A stretch of DNA of 64,000 bases, taken from the NCBI GenBank assembly GCA_965140765.1, contig OZ223308.1, forward strand, positions 186,001 through 250,000. The letters run 5' to 3'. A program made the translations under genes and the position numbers. Shown one piece after another: positions 36,993-45,952 of the stretch (position 1 is its first letter; every line of letters starts with the position of its first letter). The stretch comes from Sunxiuqinia sp963678245 (lineage in GTDB: Bacteria; Bacteroidota; Bacteroidia; Bacteroidales; Prolixibacteraceae). The notes below the pieces were generated by a model that did not search any database, was not told the origin of the DNA, and saw only the letters and a program-made list of their open reading frames with translations.

Positions 36993-38411
36993 ATGACAAC
37001 AATGACAGAACAGAAAGTTGATTATAAAGTAGCTGATATTTCTTTAGCTGATTATGGAAGGAAAGAAATTGAAATTGCTGAAAAAGAAATGCCCGGACTG
37101 ATGTCGGTTCGTAAAAAATATGCTGCTGAGAAGCCGCTTAAAGGAGCCCGCGTTATGGGTTCGCTGCACATGACTATTCAAACAGCTGTATTAATTGAAA
37201 CACTGGTTGAACTGGGTGCCGATGTTCGTTGGGCGAGCTGCAATATTTTCAGCACTCAAGATCATGCAGCAGCAGCCATTGCAGCGTCAGGAGTGCCCGT
37301 TTTTGCATGGAAAGGTGAAACGTTGGCCGAATACTGGTGGTGCACCGAGCGTGCTTTGGATTTTGGAAACGGACAAGGCCCAAGCTTGATTGTTGATGAT
37401 GGTGGCGATGCTACTGTTATGATCCACCATGGTTATGCTGCAGAGGATGCTCCTACCATATTGGATGCTGAACTTGATGCTGAAGACGAGATTGAACTCA
37501 ACAAAATCCTGAAGCGTATTGCCAAGGAAGATCCAAAACGTTGGCACCGCACAGCTCCTGAAATCAAAGGAGTGTCGGAAGAAACTACAACAGGAGTTCA
37601 TCGCTTGTATCAAATGATGGAAAAAGGCAATTTATTGTTCCCTGCTTTCAATGTGAATGACTCCGTTACAAAATCGAAATTTGATAACTTATACGGTTGT
37701 CGCGAATCATTGGCTGATGGTATCAAACGTGCCACCGACGTGATGATAGGTGGAAAAGTTGTTGTTGTCGCCGGTTACGGCGATGTTGGTAAAGGTTGTG
37801 CCAAATCGATGAAAGGATATGGCGCTCGTGTAATCGTTACTGAAATTGATCCAATTTGTGCATTACAAGCTGCCATGGAAGGCTTTGAAGTAAAAACCAT
37901 GGAAGAAGCACTGAACGAAGGAAACATTTATGTGACAACAACAGGAAACAAAGATATCATTACTGCCGAGCATATGGCTGGCATGAAAGATCAAGCAATT
38001 GTATGTAACATCGGGCACTTCGATAATGAAATTCAGGTTGCTAAACTTGAACAATGGCCTGGCGTTCAAAAAATCAACATCAAACCTCAGGTTGATAAAT
38101 ACACATACGAAGATGGTCATTCAATCTACTTGCTGGCTGAAGGTCGTTTGGTAAATCTGGGATGTGCTACCGGCCACCCTTCATTTGTTATGAGTAACTC
38201 GTTTACCAACCAGACTCTGGCCCAAATTGAACTTTGGAAAAACGAATACAAAACCGATGTATACCGTCTCCCAAAACATTTGGATGAAGAAGTTGCCCGC
38301 TTGCATCTTGAGCAACTGGGAGTGAAACTTACCAAGCTTTCGAAAGACCAGGCAGATTATATAGGCGTGCCGGAAGAAGGCCCCTACAAACCAGAACACT
38401 ATCGTTATTAA
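36993..38411 (+). CDS. ahcY: Adenosylhomocysteinase (SAH hydrolase)
   Basis: A 472-residue NAD-containing enzyme that clears S-adenosylhomocysteine from methylation reactions. The substrate domain shows GSLHMTIQTAVLIETL, WASCNIFSTQDHAAAA and NVNDSVTKSKFDNLYG. The NAD fold has VAGYGDVGKGCA. NIGHFDNEI and the C-terminal PEEGPYKPEHYRY tail complete it. A second ATG lies 3 codons downstream. It has its own promoter and a very strong terminator. Confidence 0.97.
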   Translation: MTTMTEQKVDYKVADISLADYGRKEIEIAEKEMPGLMSVRKKYAAEKPLKGARVMGSLHMTIQTAVLIETLVELGADVRWASCNIFSTQDHAAAAIAASGVPVFAWKGETLAEYWWCTERALDFGNGQGPSLIVDDGGDATVMIHHGYAAEDAPTILDAELDAEDEIELNKILKRIAKEDPKRWHRTAPEIKGVSEETTTGVHRLYQMMEKGNLLFPAFNVNDSVTKSKFDNLYGCRESLADGIKRATDVMIGGKVVVVAGYGDVGKGCAKSMKGYGARVIVTEIDPICALQAAMEGFEVKTMEEALNEGNIYVTTTGNKDIITAEHMAGMKDQAIVCNIGHFDNEIQVAKLEQWPGVQKINIKPQVDKYTYEDGHSIYLLAEGRLVNLGCATGHPSFVMSNSFTNQTLAQIELWKNEYKTDVYRLPKHLDEEVARLHLEQLGVKLTKLSKDQADYIGVPEEGPYKPEHYRY

Positions 38412-38413
38412 TT

Positions 38414-38453
38414 GATACAAAAAAAGCAGCCTTCTGGCTGCTTTTTTTGTATC
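38414..38453 (+). terminator. ahcY terminator
   Basis: A perfect 18-bp stem (38414-38431 with 38436-38453) around TTCT. It contains a seven-A tract pairing with a seven-T tract, so it can act in both directions. Confidence 0.93.
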
Positions 38454-38460
38454 TTCGAAC

Positions 38461-38892
38461 ATGCCTGACAAAAAACAACATGAAAAGAAGGTATTTCAGC
38501 TTTTTAAAAATTTAATTGATGATTTCCCAAAAGGCAAAGTGATTCACTCTGAATCACCTGATTTTCTATTGCGTCTTAATCCGAAAAAGACAATTGGGAT
38601 AGAGCTGACAGAACTCCGCGGACAAACTTTTCATGAAAATCAAGGACATTTTGAAAATCCGGGGTTGCTGTTTCAACACATTGAAAATACAATTTCGGCT
38701 AAAGAAGAAAAAACATACCTCTACCAAAAAATAAAGCCAGTAGAACTATGGCTTCTGATTCACATTCAATCTTTCCACGGAAAACTAAATTTCCACTACC
38801 GCAATAAACTAAGCAACTGGAGTTTCAATTCTTCCTTCGACCGCATCTATTTATTGGAGATAAAAAACAAAAACTTACAACGAATTTGTTAG
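38461..38892 (+). CDS. Uncharacterised small protein, possible PD-(D/E)XK-like fold
   Basis: A 143-residue soluble, basic protein that I do not recognise. The segment P33-D34 followed by IGIELTEL (E48, T50) resembles the PD...(D/E)xK core of restriction-like nucleases, but the catalytic Lys would be Thr. The ATG is only 7 bases after the ahcY terminator, and no standard promoter is visible (TATCTTCG at 38450-38457 is one base off a -7 box). It converges with the lipoprotein gene, 4 bases apart. Coding status is supported by length, codon use and lack of overlap. Confidence 0.6.
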   Translation: MPDKKQHEKKVFQLFKNLIDDFPKGKVIHSESPDFLLRLNPKKTIGIELTELRGQTFHENQGHFENPGLLFQHIENTISAKEEKTYLYQKIKPVELWLLIHIQSFHGKLNFHYRNKLSNWSFNSSFDRIYLLEIKNKNLQRIC

Positions 38893-38896
38893 CTTC

Positions 38897-39325
38897 TTAG
38901 TTCGTAATGTACAAGCGATTTGCAGAAAGACTGGCTCGGTATTGCTTTAATGGCTCAGCCGAAGGTCCGCTAATAACATATCCGCCATCCAGCAAGTTAT
39001 ATTGCGTACTACAGCACGGGCATGTTCCAATTACGCCATCGGCTTCAATCCGGCACTGAAAATCGACTTCGTAAGGACAAGTTACATCGTATGCGTAAAA
39101 CGATACTCCGTTGTTGATTACCACGATACCACCATATCCAACTCCGTTAAAAAAGACAGGAAATCCAACTGTATTTAGGGTGTTATAATTAACCAGATTG
39201 ACAGAATAATTAACGTTAACATACGGAATAGCCGAATCAAAGTCATCTTTACATGCCGGAGTAATCGCCAAAATAAGCAGGAGTAAGAAAAACAACTTAA
39301 GTACTGATCGCTTTATGCCATTCAT
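38897..39325 (-). CDS. Rieske-like lipoprotein lacking cluster histidines
   Basis: A 142-residue exported protein with a hydrophobic signal (about residues 10-22) and a probable lipobox Cys at 25. The C-terminal part reads as a Rieske fold: TCPYE near C83 stands for the CxH loop, and CPCCSTQYN (C102-C105) stands for CPCHGSxFD, followed by SGPSAEPLKQY, which matches the usual GPAxxPL tail. Both cluster histidines are replaced (Y85 and C105). It may be a structural relative or hold another metal site. It is driven by its own promoter within a palindrome. Confidence 0.7.
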   Translation of the reverse strand: MNGIKRSVLKLFFLLLLILAITPACKDDFDSAIPYVNVNYSVNLVNYNTLNTVGFPVFFNGVGYGGIVVINNGVSFYAYDVTCPYEVDFQCRIEADGVIGTCPCCSTQYNLLDGGYVISGPSAEPLKQYRASLSANRLYITN

Positions 39326-39356
39326 TTTTTATACCTTTATAAAAGCTAAACAACGA

Positions 39357-39390
39357 AATGACAAATTTATTTTGTCATTCCTTCTGCAAA
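39357..39390 (-). promoter_or_regulatory. Promoter with overlapping palindrome for the Rieske-like lipoprotein
   Basis: On the minus strand TTTG (39387-39390) and TAAATTTG (39362-39369) are 17 bases apart. A 9-bp inverted repeat, AATGACAAA (39357-39365) with TTTGTCATT (39371-39379), covers the -7 box. Candidate operator. Confidence 0.6.
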
Positions 39391-39401
39391 ATTAGTATAA
39401 A

Positions 39402-39830
39402 ATGGAAGATTACATATTCATAATCATTGCGATCGTGCTTTCTATTGTAGGTGCTCTAAACCAAAATAAGAAAAAGAAAGCCATGCAAGAACAACAAAAT
39501 GGCGATGAACAACATCAGGAACCATCTTTTTTTGAACAAATCTTTGATGATCCCGTTTTCCAAGAAGAAGAAATACAGGTTGAGAAAGTTCCTACAAGAG
39601 CAGCAAGACCTGAGGTGAAAAAGTCCGAAAAAAGAGTGCCGCATAAACCACTTCAATCATCAATAATGAAAAAAACAGAGATTAGTGGTTCTATTAACGA
39701 TAATATTGGAGAAGCTATTGGAGAAGAAGAATACGACGAAACACAAGAAACCACGAGAGAATCAATCATGAACGGATTTTCATTAAAGAAAGCTGTTATA
39801 TATTCTGAAATTATCAACAGAAAATATTAG
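39402..39830 (+). CDS. Small membrane-anchored protein of unknown function
   Basis: A 142-residue protein with one N-terminal membrane helix (about residues 4-19) followed by a Lys-rich stop-transfer patch (NKKKKA), then a low-complexity, charged cytoplasmic region with Glu/Gln-rich stretches and a short C-terminal helix (SIMNGFSLKKAVIYSEIINRKY). I recognise no domain. Anchored proteins of this style are common in Bacteroidota. It precedes greA by 163 bases. Confidence 0.7.
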   Translation: MEDYIFIIIAIVLSIVGALNQNKKKKAMQEQQNGDEQHQEPSFFEQIFDDPVFQEEEIQVEKVPTRAARPEVKKSEKRVPHKPLQSSIMKKTEISGSINDNIGEAIGEEEYDETQETTRESIMNGFSLKKAVIYSEIINRKY

Positions 39831-39900
39831 AACCAATTAAGAAACAATATTTTATATCCATTTCGGGCTAACTGCTTTCGCAAATATTAAAAATTTTATA

Positions 39901-39946
39901 TAGCTTTGTAGCACTAAAGAGTTCCGCTCGTTCGGAATTCTTTTTT
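39901..39946 (+). promoter_or_regulatory. greA promoter box followed by leader hairpin with T-run
   Basis: TAGCTTTG (39901-39908) matches the -7 box. A hairpin starts within 8 bases of it: 11-bp stem with one G-T pair (39916-39926 with 39933-39943), loop of 6, then T to 39946. It is either the terminator of the upstream gene or an attenuator in the greA leader, 48 bases before greA. Confidence 0.7.
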
Positions 39947-39993
39947 CTTTTATATAAAGCCAAGTCACATATTATTATAAAAAGTAAATTACA

Positions 39994-40467
39994 ATGGGAA
40001 AAGTGACCTATATCACCCAAGGAGGGTTAGATAAGTTAAAAAAGGAACTCGAACACTTAATGAATGTTGAACGTCCGTCTATTTCAAAGCAAATTGGTGA
40101 GGCGATCGAAAAAGGAGATATATCGGAAAATGCGGAATACGATGCAGCCAAAGATGCTCAGGGAATGCTTGAAGCCAAAATTGCTCAGCTACGCGGTAAG
40201 ATTGCTAATGCACGTATTATTGATGAGTCAAAAATTGACACTTCATCCGTTCAGATTCTGAATAAAGTAACGATTAAGAACAAAAAAAATAATGCCACAA
40301 TGAAGTACACCATTGTGTCGGAGCATGAAGCGGATTTAAAATCGGGTAAGATTTCGATTGAAACTCCAATCGCTAAAGGCTTGCTGGGCAAAAAGGTGGG
40401 CGATGTTGTTGAAATTCAGGTGCCTTCCGGAATAATTCCTTTCGAAATTATTGACATTGCACTTTAA
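39994..40467 (+). CDS. greA: Transcription elongation factor GreA
   Basis: A 157-residue factor that rescues backtracked RNA polymerase by stimulating transcript cleavage. The N-terminal coiled coil (about residues 10-75) carries the acidic tip GDISENAEYDAAKD, and the C-terminal FKBP-like domain has IAKGLLGKKVGDVVEIQVPSG. A leader hairpin precedes it. It is followed by the HIT gene after 9 bases, so the two are probably cotranscribed. Confidence 0.96.
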   Translation: MGKVTYITQGGLDKLKKELEHLMNVERPSISKQIGEAIEKGDISENAEYDAAKDAQGMLEAKIAQLRGKIANARIIDESKIDTSSVQILNKVTIKNKKNNATMKYTIVSEHEADLKSGKISIETPIAKGLLGKKVGDVVEIQVPSGIIPFEIIDIAL

Positions 40468-40476
40468 AACAACGTT

Positions 40477-40872
40477 ATGGCTAGTCTTTTTACTAAAATT
40501 GTCAACGGCGAAATTCCTGCTTATAAAGTTGCTGAAGATGAAAACTTTTTGGCCTTTTTAGATATTTCGCCAACAGCCAAAGGACATACTTTAGTTATCC
40601 CGAAAAAGGAAGTCGACTACCTGTTCGACCTTGACGAAGAGACTTACACTGGCTTAAACCTGTTTGCAAGAAAAGTTGCCACCGGATTGAAGGAAGCAAT
40701 TCCGTGCGTAAAAGTTGGCATGATGGTTCTTGGCCTTGAAATTCCTCATGCTCATATTCATTTAGTCCCCATGCAATCGGAACGCGATTTGCTAAATTTT
40801 TCGGACAAAGTGGAAATGAGCGAAGAAGAATTTCAAAATGTACGGGCGAAAATCGCTGCGAAAATCGAGTAA
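40477..40872 (+). CDS. HIT-family nucleotide hydrolase/transferase
   Basis: A 131-residue histidine-triad protein. The triad HAHIHL lies near residues 91-96, and the N-terminal FTKIVNGEIPAYKVAEDE and DISPTAKGHTLVIPK are typical of HinT-like purine phosphoramidases. The usual fourth His context is preserved. It follows greA closely, an arrangement seen in many Bacteroidota genomes. The exact substrate is not known. Confidence 0.92.
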   Translation: MASLFTKIVNGEIPAYKVAEDENFLAFLDISPTAKGHTLVIPKKEVDYLFDLDEETYTGLNLFARKVATGLKEAIPCVKVGMMVLGLEIPHAHIHLVPMQSERDLLNFSDKVEMSEEEFQNVRAKIAAKIE

Positions 40873-40896
40873 TCGAGTTAATAAAAATACCAAATT

Positions 40897-40928
40897 AAGC
40901 CATCCTGATTAAGCGGTGGCTTTTTTTT
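40897..40928 (+). terminator. Terminator after the HIT gene
   Basis: AAGCCATC pairs with GGTGGCTT (one G-T pair) around a 10-base loop, followed by eight T residues. It also faces the ruvC end on the other strand. Confidence 0.85.
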
Positions 40929-40953
40929 GCCTTATCACCAAGCACTGCTATAG

Positions 40954-41508
40954 TTACTTCACCCTTCCTGGGTTTTTCTTTACAAAGTCACCCCATCCCT
41001 TGTAGGACTTTCCTTTTAGCGGACTTTTCAACTGCAGGTAATGACAAACAGCAACAGCTAGCGCATCGGTGGCGTCCAGTTCTTTGGGAAGCTCATCATC
41101 TTTAAACATGTTTCGTAAGAAAAAAGCGACTTGCTCTTTTGCTGCCCGCCCCATTCCTGTTATCGCCTGTTTAACACGCAGTGGAGCATATTCAAAAACC
41201 GGAATGTCTCTTTCCAGAGCAATGCCCATAACAATTCCTTGAGCCCTTCCAAGCTTCAACATTGCCTGTATATCTTTCCCAAAAAATGGTGACTCAATGG
41301 CTAACTCATCAGGCAAATATTCATCAATTAAATGCTGAGTGCGCACAAATATATGCTTCAACCGCAAGTAATGATCTTTATACTTTCCGGTTTTTACAAC
41401 CCCCGTGTGTAGAATCTTTGGCTTACCGTCAACTATTTCAATCAAGGCATATCCCATCACAATGGTCCCCGGATCAATTCCTAATATACGTTGCGAGGTT
41501 ACTGCCAT
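40954..41508 (-). CDS. ruvC: Crossover junction endodeoxyribonuclease RuvC
   Basis: A 184-residue Holliday-junction resolvase. The catalytic acids are visible in GIDPGTIVMGYA (first Asp), LAIESPFFG (Glu) and DATDALAVAVCH (final Asp pair). The KxxV..TG.G region is present as KQAITGMGRAAKEQV. Its ATG shares one base with the stop of the upstream S41 protease gene (TAATG), so translation is probably coupled. ruvA and ruvB are not nearby. Confidence 0.95.
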   Translation of the reverse strand: MAVTSQRILGIDPGTIVMGYALIEIVDGKPKILHTGVVKTGKYKDHYLRLKHIFVRTQHLIDEYLPDELAIESPFFGKDIQAMLKLGRAQGIVMGIALERDIPVFEYAPLRVKQAITGMGRAAKEQVAFFLRNMFKDDELPKELDATDALAVAVCHYLQLKSPLKGKSYKGWGDFVKKNPGRVK

Positions 41509-42806
41509 TAATACGCTCCTGTAATTTCCTGCAAGCCACGTTTTAATGGTAGACCTCGAGGCTTCAGTATTGCGGATTTCATCACAACAACATCGTTTCC
41601 TTCAATAATATTAAGTGCTTGCTTCAAACAAGCTTCTTCAGGATCGCCCCATGCGTGGTAAATATCATCGACTTCGGGATAATCTACCGGAACTCCGTTA
41701 AAATAATGTCCGTTTTCATTGGCATTTACAATCTGAAAAGTGACCGGAGCAAGGGCCAAATTGTAATCTTCGGACGCAAACACTTGCATTCCAACCGGCT
41801 TCCCATGGGTCTTTTCACCAACCAGAATAACCTCTTTGTAAGGGAACATCGAATTAATGACAAACTCGCTAGCAGATGCAGAGCTTTCGGTTGTTATAAA
41901 AAACAACCGATCAAGATTCACTGAATGAGCATTCATCTCATAATATCCATATGTTTCATTATCTGCGGTGTGCTTGCTATTATATACAAAAGAGGCCAAA
42001 GGCTTATTTAAAATATCATCCCCACCAATCAAACCAGCTAACTGATATGCAATATAAAAACTCCCGCCCCCATTATATCGCAAGTCAACAATCAACTCAC
42101 TAATATTTTGCTCTTTAAAATAAGTAAAAGCCTCATTCAGTTCTGCCTCTGAAGGATCTAAAAAACTTTCGAATACCAGGTAACCAACTTTTGCACTTTC
42201 AGTCTCAATAACACTGGTATGCAAAACAGTATTCATATTGTAATCGGTTCGTGTCATTGTCCTAGAAACAGTATCTCCCAGTAAATCAACAAAAGTAAAT
42301 TTCACAGGACTATCGGTATCAAATGCGCCAAGGATATCCGGCAAATCAGTAACGGCAGTATCATTAATTTTATGGATTTCCCAACCACGGTCGACTCCTG
42401 CCAAGCCCATTGGTGCATTCTTGTAGGTAAATCGAACCATCAGCTTGTTATCCGGATCTAGTGACATACCGACACCATACCCTTTAGTTTCCGCCTCTTC
42501 ATATAACGCCAGGTAAGCATCTAAGTCAGCAACAAAACTCCAACGATCGATCTTATCATACCTTAGGGCATCAACTAGTTCCTCATTTGAAGAATAGGTA
42601 TTTGGATCAAGTTTCGGCACTTCATCAAGCCAAAAATAATGGTCGTTAAAAACATCGTAAATATACGTTAAGCTGTTTTCAACAATTTCTTCTTCTTCAA
42701 TTATCTCATCTTCTGGTATCACTTCATCCTTGGAACAAGACACTCCCAAAAACAAAACTCCTATCAGCCACAGCCGAATCAGCGTCTCAATTTTATTTAT
42801 TTTCAT
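41508..42806 (-). CDS. S41-family (C-terminal-processing-like) peptidase, lipoprotein
   Basis: A 432-residue lipoprotein with lipobox LGVSC (Cys near residue 24). An acidic linker is followed by a degenerate tandem: a short PDZ-like part (GVGMSLDPDNKLMV..APMGLAG) and the S41 core. The catalytic Ser is in TESSASASEFVINSM and the Lys in VGEKTHGKPVG. The substrate strand LIVDLRYNGGG is standard. It probably works on the periplasmic side of a membrane. It overlaps ruvC by one base, which links an envelope protease with DNA repair only by position. Confidence 0.87.
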   Translation of the reverse strand: MKINKIETLIRLWLIGVLFLGVSCSKDEVIPEDEIIEEEEIVENSLTYIYDVFNDHYFWLDEVPKLDPNTYSSNEELVDALRYDKIDRWSFVADLDAYLALYEEAETKGYGVGMSLDPDNKLMVRFTYKNAPMGLAGVDRGWEIHKINDTAVTDLPDILGAFDTDSPVKFTFVDLLGDTVSRTMTRTDYNMNTVLHTSVIETESAKVGYLVFESFLDPSEAELNEAFTYFKEQNISELIVDLRYNGGGSFYIAYQLAGLIGGDDILNKPLASFVYNSKHTADNETYGYYEMNAHSVNLDRLFFITTESSASASEFVINSMFPYKEVILVGEKTHGKPVGMQVFASEDYNLALAPVTFQIVNANENGHYFNGVPVDYPEVDDIYHAWGDPEEACLKQALNIIEGNDVVVMKSAILKPRGLPLKRGLQEITGAY

Positions 42807-42931
42807 TCATTGCAACTCCTATCATCTTATAACGAATGCTTTACAATTTAGAATCGATGCCATTCAGATTTCAATTATTTTTTAAAATTATAAAAATCCA
42901 CGTACCAAATTGATTCATCGCGAATTTAACT

Positions 42932-44815
42932 TCAGTTGATTTCAGGTTCAAACTGCAAGGGCGCCTCCTCCTCTACAGGAACTTCGGCACGTAACCGACG
43001 ATATCTACTCCTTGCTTCCTCCACATAGATACTTCCGGGGTATCGGGTTAATACCTCTTTAAACAGTTCGGCAGCCTGTTCATCTTTATTCAATTGGGTT
43101 TCATAAATCTCACCAAGCAGAAACATGGCATCGTCTCCCAGAAGATCATATGCGAATTCGTCTTTTATTTTTGTCAGGAAGTCAATAGACCGACCATAGT
43201 CTCCCTGTTTAATAAGTGTTTTTGCTTTTCGAAAATAAACATCGTCCAACAAACTATTGTAGCTATATTTATTTTCAATAGAATCGAGCGTAAGCCAAGC
43301 TAACGAATCTTGGTTACGGAAGCTATACAGATCAGCTTTGGCAAACAGTTCCATGGCGGCAGTTGTGGTATCTAACGCGATATTATTACTGATAAAAACA
43401 GATAATTCCAAAGCATCATTCGCGATCAGTTTTGACGTACTGCCCTTCAAGACATCCAGCTGAGCCTGCGCCCAACTTAAATTTCCCATAAAATAACCTA
43501 ATCTGGCTTTTTTGAGTTTAATCTCGTCTCCCAGAGGATTATTTTTGTTGGCATCGATAATCTGTGAATATAATAAAATAGCTTCCCACAAATCATCTTT
43601 AAGCACATGAATATCTGCCAGTTCATTTTTAAGCTGACCCCGACTCAAAACGCCTAAATCACTGATCTTCATATGCCTATAAAGCAATTCAGTGGCCTCC
43701 TCAACCCGATTCTGATAAAAAGCTAAAAAATGGGCATAATCAATTACCAAAGGCGTTGTTTCGGTGGTAAATCCAATGACTTTAAATGCTTCTTCAAATT
43801 GGTCTTTCAGTATTTCTGAATGACGATATTCCTTTGGTTGATCGACAAATTGGCGATACAGCATCTGCATTTTCCCACTGTATGCCTCTTGATAAAACTC
43901 CCCTTCCGTTCCTTTTTCAATAAGATAGTCGTAAGCTCTGATTGCTTCATCAACGCCATTATTACCTGCTGCAACACGGGCCAAATTAGCGATTTGTCCA
44001 TCGCCTTCCCCTATTCTTTTATCTAAGGCAATAGATTGACGTAAGGCTTGCGAGAAACGCTTTTCCTGCACAAATAGCCATATCAGCAGATGATTGTAAG
44101 CAATCACATTTGGGTTTTGCTGAATACGCCGAAGCAGTGCGGTTCGGAATTCATCGCGCAAGGAATTATCGACATCCATTCGAAAAGCTGTCAGCATGCT
44201 ACTTTGAATCCGACCTAAGTTTGTATCGTCCTCTTTCAACAATTCCAGGTACTCCTGAAACATCAACTCATAGTTGCGCTGATAGAGATAAACGCGTGCC
44301 AACTCATAATGAAAAGCTTCGTTATTCAACTTATTTCGTCCCAACTGATAAGTCTGCTGGGCAAATTCGTACTCACGCCGACTTAAAAAAGCATTGGCCA
44401 GCTGAATGTAATCGGTTTTATTATTCGAAACAAGCTGAATTGCTTGATCAAACTTTTCGGTAGCTGCTTCCAGCAAGTTTTGTTGCTTCAGTAAATACCC
44501 CCATTGCACATATAAATACGGATCGTTATTTCGCTTTCGTAATTGTTTTTCAATATCCTTTTCGGCTTGTTCAAAATCGCCCATTTCAATCAAGCAGTTC
44601 AGGTACAAGTTGAAATAATGCTGACTGCCTGAGCTGGCATAGATTTCCTGATAAAGCACAGCAGCTTTTTCAAAATCCTGGCTCCTATAATATTGATTCG
44701 CCAATTGCATCTTATTGGCATCCATTTTTATCTGCTGGCCAAAGCCAGTGCATGGCATTAACAGCGCAGTCAAGATGCCAATGAATAACAGTTGTCTTTT
44801 TATCTGTTTTTGCAT
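42932..44815 (-). CDS. Exported tetratricopeptide-repeat protein
   Basis: A 627-residue protein with a Sec signal (hydrophobic residues 8-20, ending GFGQ). The rest is TPR helices, for example NQYYRSQDFEKAAVLYQEIY, LYVQWGYLLKQQNLLEAATEKFDQA and a C-terminal block with DDAMFLLGEIYETQLNKDEQAAELF. It has no enzymatic motif and probably scaffolds envelope proteins. It is followed after about 125 bases by the S41 protease gene, in the same direction. A -7-like box (TATTTTTG, 44822-44829) lies almost on the ATG, so the true start or promoter is not secure. Confidence 0.82.
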   Translation of the reverse strand: MQKQIKRQLLFIGILTALLMPCTGFGQQIKMDANKMQLANQYYRSQDFEKAAVLYQEIYASSGSQHYFNLYLNCLIEMGDFEQAEKDIEKQLRKRNNDPYLYVQWGYLLKQQNLLEAATEKFDQAIQLVSNNKTDYIQLANAFLSRREYEFAQQTYQLGRNKLNNEAFHYELARVYLYQRNYELMFQEYLELLKEDDTNLGRIQSSMLTAFRMDVDNSLRDEFRTALLRRIQQNPNVIAYNHLLIWLFVQEKRFSQALRQSIALDKRIGEGDGQIANLARVAAGNNGVDEAIRAYDYLIEKGTEGEFYQEAYSGKMQMLYRQFVDQPKEYRHSEILKDQFEEAFKVIGFTTETTPLVIDYAHFLAFYQNRVEEATELLYRHMKISDLGVLSRGQLKNELADIHVLKDDLWEAILLYSQIIDANKNNPLGDEIKLKKARLGYFMGNLSWAQAQLDVLKGSTSKLIANDALELSVFISNNIALDTTTAAMELFAKADLYSFRNQDSLAWLTLDSIENKYSYNSLLDDVYFRKAKTLIKQGDYGRSIDFLTKIKDEFAYDLLGDDAMFLLGEIYETQLNKDEQAAELFKEVLTRYPGSIYVEEARSRYRRLRAEVPVEEEAPLQFEPEIN

Positions 44816-45005
44816 AGTCTACAAAAATAACAAACGCTGCATGAGAAAAGATGAAAGAATCAAAAAATTTGTTCCGAAGTCGATTTATCAGTCGATGTCA
44901 ATTTTAATGCCACCATTAAAAAAAGGGCAAGTCCGTAGAGTTTGTTCAGATATCATTTCTCAGGAAGTTGGATTTGACTAATTTTAAGGCAAAATTCCAA
45001 GAATC

Positions 45006-45869
45006 ATGAGCGAAGCCCATTCAAGCCAACAGCGCTTGCCACGATGGATGAAAATGAAACTCCCAAAAGGCGAAAGTTATTCCAAGGTAAAAAACCTGGT
45101 CAATAAGCATGAATTACACACGATTTGCACGAGTGGTAATTGTCCTAATATTGGTGAATGCTGGAACCGGGGAACTGCAACCTTTATGATTTTGGGAGAA
45201 ATCTGTACTCGGAATTGTAAGTTTTGTGGAGTAACTTCCGGCAAACCGCTTCCGGTTGATCCAAACGAAGCGAAGCGAGTCGCTGAGTCAGTCCGGATCA
45301 TGCAACTAAAACACGCCGTAATTACCTCTGTTGATCGCGATGATTTACCCGACTTGGGAACTGAAGCCTGGGCAAGCACAATTACAGCGGTCAAGCAATT
45401 AAATCCGAACACCAGACTGGAAGTTCTAATTCCTGATTTTCAAGGTAAAACGGAATTAATAAAACAAGTTGCAAGAGCAAAACCGGAAGTCATTTCGCAC
45501 AACCTCGAAACGGTAGAACGACTGACACCGGCCATTCGCAGCGCAGCAAAATACCATAGAAGCCTGAAAGTGATTAAAACAATTGCAGAATCTGGAGCTG
45601 TTGCAAAATCAGGAATCATGCTCGGGCTTGGGGAAACGGAGTCTGAAGTCTTTCAAACGATGGATGACTTGCTAAAAGTAGATTGCAAAGTAATGACCAT
45701 CGGCCAATACCTGGCACCGACAAAAGCACACATTCCGGTTGTTGAATACATCACCCCCGAACAATTTGAAAAATATCGAACAATTGGATTGGAAAAGGGT
45801 TTTTCTTTTGTCGAAAGCAGTCCGTTGGTTCGCTCAAGTTACCGTGCCGAACAACATGCGCTAGCTTAA
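45006..45869 (+). CDS. lipA: Lipoyl synthase
   Basis: A 287-residue radical-SAM enzyme that inserts two sulfurs into octanoyl groups. The auxiliary-cluster cysteines are in CTSGNCPNIGECW, the SAM cluster is CTRNCKFC, and the C-terminal RSSY signature is present as VRSSYRAEQ. It lies 83 bases before lipB. Products of the two genes supply lipoyl to GcvH (57486-57866) and 2-oxo-acid dehydrogenases. Confidence 0.96.
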   Translation: MSEAHSSQQRLPRWMKMKLPKGESYSKVKNLVNKHELHTICTSGNCPNIGECWNRGTATFMILGEICTRNCKFCGVTSGKPLPVDPNEAKRVAESVRIMQLKHAVITSVDRDDLPDLGTEAWASTITAVKQLNPNTRLEVLIPDFQGKTELIKQVARAKPEVISHNLETVERLTPAIRSAAKYHRSLKVIKTIAESGAVAKSGIMLGLGETESEVFQTMDDLLKVDCKVMTIGQYLAPTKAHIPVVEYITPEQFEKYRTIGLEKGFSFVESSPLVRSSYRAEQHALA

Positions 45870-45952
45870 CGCACAAGTCGAATTTTGGACAAGGCAATGT
45901 GCATAACCTAAATGATTTTGACATTCATTAATTTTGAATTTACAACTAAAAA

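Noticed and set aside
44822..44829. -7-like box on the TPR gene start as evidence for leaderless translation
   Set aside because: No -33 partner at a fitting distance, and the DNA is A/T-rich, so a chance match is likely.
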